From: Streptomyces sp. BHT-5-2
GTDB lineage: Bacteria > Actinomycetota > Actinomycetes > Streptomycetales > Streptomycetaceae
Length of the DNA: 64,000 nt
Direction: 5' to 3'
Assembly: GCF_019774615.1 (NCBI RefSeq)
Contig: NZ_CP081497.1
Location: forward strand, 372,001-436,000
The notes below the pieces were generated by a model. It made no database searches and was not told where the DNA came from. It saw only the letters and a program-made list of their open reading frames with translations. A program made the translations under genes and the position numbers. The stretch's first letter is position 1; every line of letters begins with the position of its first letter. Shown piece by piece: positions 61,533-64,000 of this stretch.

Positions 61533-62399
61533 ATGGAACTCCCCCTGGTCGTAGGCGTGGACGGATCGGACGCCGGGCTGCGCGCCCTGGACTGGGCGGT
61601 GGACGAGGCGGTGCGCCACGGCCTGCCGCTGCGCCTGGTGTACGCGTCCCGGTGGGAGCGGTACGAGGGGGTGGCGCCGCGGGAGGACGCCCCCGAGGAG
61701 CAGGCGATGGCCGACCGGGTCGTGGCGTCCGCCGCGGACCGCGCCGCCCGCCGCAACCCCGAGGTCGAGGTCTCGGTGCAGGTGCTGGCCGACGACCCGG
61801 TCGCCGCGCTGCTCCGCGAGGCGCCCTACGCCACCGCGGTGGTCCTCGGCTGCAAGGGGCGCGGGGAGTTCGCCGATCTGCTGCTGGGGTCGGTCAGCCT
61901 GTCGGTGGCGGCCCGCGCCCGGCACCCGGTGGTGGTGGTCCGCGGCGACCGGGCCGGGCTGGAGAGCGGCCACGACCGGGTGCTGCTCGGCGTCGGCGAC
62001 AGCGCCCAGGGGGCCGCGGCCGTCCGGTTCGCCTTCCGGGAGGCGGAGGCCCGGGGCTGCGTCCTCGACGCGGTGCGCGCCTGGCGCTGCCCCGCCTACG
62101 AGACCGGCGACCGCGCACACCGGGCCGCGGGGCCCGAGCACCACTACGAGCAGCAGGCGTCGGCGCTGGTCGACGCGGTGGTGGCGGAGGAGGCCGAGGC
62201 ACACCCGACGGTGCACGTCCGGCGCACCACCGTGGAGGGGCCGGCGCACAAGGTGCTGGTCCGGCGGTCCGCGGCCGCGGATCTGCTGGTGCTCGGCGCC
62301 CGGCAGCGGCACGGCCACTTCGGGCTGCAGCTGGGCCGGGTCGGGCACGCCGCGCTGCACCACGCGGCCTGCCCGGTCGCGGTGGTCCCGCGGGGCTGA
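61533..62399 (+). CDS. Tandem universal stress protein
   Basis: A 288-residue protein with two UspA domains (about 1-140 and 148-288). The nucleotide-binding motif is intact in the first (GCKGRGEFADLLLGSVSLSV) and altered in the second (GARQRHGHFGLQLGRVGHAAL). It probably binds ATP. It is divergent from the phosphorylase operon and neighbours nicotinate phosphoribosyltransferase, an arrangement seen in dormancy or hypoxia clusters. Confidence 0.9.
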   Translation: MELPLVVGVDGSDAGLRALDWAVDEAVRHGLPLRLVYASRWERYEGVAPREDAPEEQAMADRVVASAADRAARRNPEVEVSVQVLADDPVAALLREAPYATAVVLGCKGRGEFADLLLGSVSLSVAARARHPVVVVRGDRAGLESGHDRVLLGVGDSAQGAAAVRFAFREAEARGCVLDAVRAWRCPAYETGDRAHRAAGPEHHYEQQASALVDAVVAEEAEAHPTVHVRRTTVEGPAHKVLVRRSAAADLLVLGARQRHGHFGLQLGRVGHAALHHAACPVAVVPRG

Positions 62400-62498
62400 G
62401 GGCCGCCGGTCGCGGCTGGGGCCGGGCCGGGTCCGGCCGCAGCCGGCCGCATGCGGCGGTGCCCGGGTGCGTCACGCCGCGTCGGGGCGCGCAGGCCC
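62400..62498. other. Convergent intergenic region with GC palindromes
   Basis: GCCGCATGCGGC (62446-62457) is a perfect 12-bp palindrome, and GGCCGGGTCCGGCC-like repeats lie beside it. This is a plausible but unproven bidirectional terminator. Confidence 0.35.
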
Positions 62499-63860
62499 TC
62501 AGGCGTAGTGCTCGTACGGTGCCAGCACCGCCCGCTCGATCCGGCGCCGGACGTGCTCCGCCAGGGTGGCCAGCGGTGTGGAGACCGACGGGGGCACCGG
62601 TACCGGCGACCGGATGGCGCGGGCCGCCGCCGGCAGTTCCGCGAGGTCCGCCGTGAGCCGGGCCCGGGCGTCCGCCAGCGGGGTCCGCGGCGCGCAGCGC
62701 ACCCCGTCGCGCATCAGCGTCTCCAGCAGCGGCACGCTGCCGGCCGGCGCCGGCTCCTCGGCCAGCCCGATCACATCGCGGCAGCCCGGGTGCCGGAAGA
62801 CCTGCTTCCGGCCGGGCGCGGTGATCTTCGCCGACGACAGCTTCATCACCGGCCGCCCGTCGTACGCCACGAGCTTGTACGCCGAGTCGAGATACGGCGC
62901 GTCGGCGCTCACCCCGACCCGGGTGCCCACCGCGTACACGTCGATCGGCGCCCCCGCCCGCACCAGGTCGTCGATCGCGAACTCGTCCAGCCCGCCGCTG
63001 GCCACGATCCGCACCCCCGGCAGCTCCGCCCGGTCCAGCATCGCCCGGGCGCGCACCGCCAGCGCCCCCAGGTCGCCGCTGTCCAGCCGGATCGACGCCC
63101 CCTCGGCGCGGTCCAGGGCGTGCAGCACCCGGGCCGCGGCGGCCACCCCGGAGTCGACGTCGTAGGTGTCCACCAGGAGCGTCACCGGCCCCGGATGGGT
63201 CCGCAGGAAGGCGGTGAACGCGGCCTCCTCGTCCTCGAACGCCTCGATGTACGAGTGCGCCATGGTGCCCACCGCCGGCAGGCGTTCGGCGTGCGCCGCC
63301 GCGACGTTGCTGGTCCCCGCGAAGCCCGCCATCGCCGCTAGCCGCGCGGTGCGGAAGCCCGCCTCCGTGCCGTGCGTGCGCCGCAGCGAGAAGTCCACCA
63401 CCGGCCGTCCGCGGGCGGCCAGGACGCACCGTGCGCACTTGGCGGCGACGGCGGTCTGGTGGCTGAGCTGGTTCAGTACGAAGGTCTCGACGAGCTGGGC
63501 CTGCGGCAGCGGCGCGGTGATCTCCAGCAGCGGCTCGCCGGCCAGCACCACCCGGCCCTCCGGCACCGCCCGGACCTCGCCGGCGAAGCGCAGCCCCAGC
63601 AGCGGCGCCAGCTCCGCGACGGGCCGGTGCAGCGCCTGGGCGAACACCTCGACGTCCTCGGGCCCGATCCGGAAACGGGAGAGGTGGTCGAGCACGGACT
63701 CCACCCCGGCGGCGACCAGGAAGCCCCGGCCCGCGGGGAGCTCCCGGACGAAGCAGCTGAAGGTGGCCGGCCGGGTCATGCCCTCGCGCAGGTACGACAG
63801 GGCCATGGTCACCTCGTACAGGTCGGTCGTGGTCGGACCGGCCGTCGTCGCGTCCGGCAT
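62499..63860 (-). CDS. pncB: Nicotinate phosphoribosyltransferase
   Basis: A 453-residue NAPRTase that makes nicotinate mononucleotide from nicotinate and PRPP, feeding NAD salvage. Motifs DLYEVTMALSYLREGM, DFSLRRTHGTEAG and RLDSGDLGALA, GVRIVASGGLDE and VGTRVGVSAD are typical. ATG 63860 is preferred (AAGGAG 6 nt upstream) over the adjoining GTG at 63863. It could support NAD supply under stress, in keeping with the neighbouring USP. Confidence 0.94.
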   Translation of the reverse strand: MPDATTAGPTTTDLYEVTMALSYLREGMTRPATFSCFVRELPAGRGFLVAAGVESVLDHLSRFRIGPEDVEVFAQALHRPVAELAPLLGLRFAGEVRAVPEGRVVLAGEPLLEITAPLPQAQLVETFVLNQLSHQTAVAAKCARCVLAARGRPVVDFSLRRTHGTEAGFRTARLAAMAGFAGTSNVAAAHAERLPAVGTMAHSYIEAFEDEEAAFTAFLRTHPGPVTLLVDTYDVDSGVAAAARVLHALDRAEGASIRLDSGDLGALAVRARAMLDRAELPGVRIVASGGLDEFAIDDLVRAGAPIDVYAVGTRVGVSADAPYLDSAYKLVAYDGRPVMKLSSAKITAPGRKQVFRHPGCRDVIGLAEEPAPAGSVPLLETLMRDGVRCAPRTPLADARARLTADLAELPAAARAIRSPVPVPPSVSTPLATLAEHVRRRIERAVLAPYEHYA

Positions 63861-63933
63861 CACCGGCTCCTTCCCGGTGCGGGGTAGCTCGCCGGGCCGG
63901 GGGTGCGGTCGGCCCGCCGGCCCGCGGGCGGTC

Positions 63934-64000
63934 TCAGGCCAGCTCGTCCGCCCAGCCGTAGAGGGTGCGCCGCTCGTGCCCCGGTGGCGCGGCGCCGGCG
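63934..64000 (-). CDS. C-terminal fragment of unidentified protein
   Basis: Only the last 21 codons are visible before a stop at 63934-63936: the peptide ends GHERRTLYGWADELA. The codon bias fits a real gene entering from the right edge. Too short to identify. Confidence 0.5.
   Translation of the reverse strand, partial: AGAAPPGHERRTLYGWADELA

Overview
The window looks like chromosomal DNA of a Streptomyces or close relative. G+C is very high with strong third-position GC bias, GTG/TTG starts are frequent, several starts look leaderless, and Streptomyces-typical families are present: a conservon with P450s, a third-type EF-Tu, secreted lytic transglycosylases, a spore-associated-protein-like secreted protein, and a SpoIIE-type phosphatase. 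No rRNA, tRNA, CRISPR array, phage module or origin was found. One IS110-family element is present.

Region by region. (1) 1-11555: after a lipoprotein fragment and a small gene comes the most coherent system, a six-gene minus-strand operon (10201 to 575). It encodes a sugar-binding lipoprotein, two ABC permeases, a GH5-like clan GH-A beta-mannosidase candidate, a Tat-exported GH85 endo-beta-N-acetylglucosaminidase and a cytoplasmic GH38 alpha-mannosidase. A LacI-family regulator is divergent and a candidate operator lies in the shared intergenic region. The parts fit an N-glycan (oligomannose) catabolic locus: release outside, import, then removal of alpha- and beta-mannose inside. (2) 11740-15985: DUF1023 hydrolase, membrane acyltransferase and a two-component system in one overlapping operon. 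(3) 16018-20067: secreted/cell-wall proteins, namely a SapA-like protein, a GH25 muramidase, two near-identical transglycosylases with duplicated leaders, and a tiny His-rich secreted peptide between them. (4) 20508-22937: a coupled ACP-KAS pair followed by an alpha/beta hydrolase. (5) 23232-25740: ohrR/ohr and an IS110 element. (6) 25933-31312: SpoIIE-like phosphatase, small unknowns, an SCO6745-like protein, an HTH-like unknown and an FMN flavoprotein. (7) 31484-38807: TVP38 membrane protein, EF-Tu3, spermidine-synthase-like protein, MFS exporter, hotdog thioesterase and DedA, with several unusual repeat-rich intergenic stretches. (8) 39351-42590: STAND ATPase and a secreted esterase-like lipoprotein. 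(9) 43303-49406: conservon cvnABCD coupled to two P450s (the first lacking the ExxR motif) and a crotonase-fold protein. (10) 49481-58093: gamma-carbonic-anhydrase-like and acyltransferase hexapeptide proteins, an EamA exporter divergent from an XRE-cupin regulator, CoA-binding protein, T7SS-associated protein, YigZ, an MBL-fold protein and an APC permease. (11) 58143-64000: GH65 phosphorylase coupled to a beta-phosphoglucomutase-like HAD, a tandem universal stress protein and nicotinate phosphoribosyltransferase, ending in the 3' end of another gene.

Functional identities rest on recognised motifs and context. Substrate specificities, operators and RNA structures are inferences and are marked as such.
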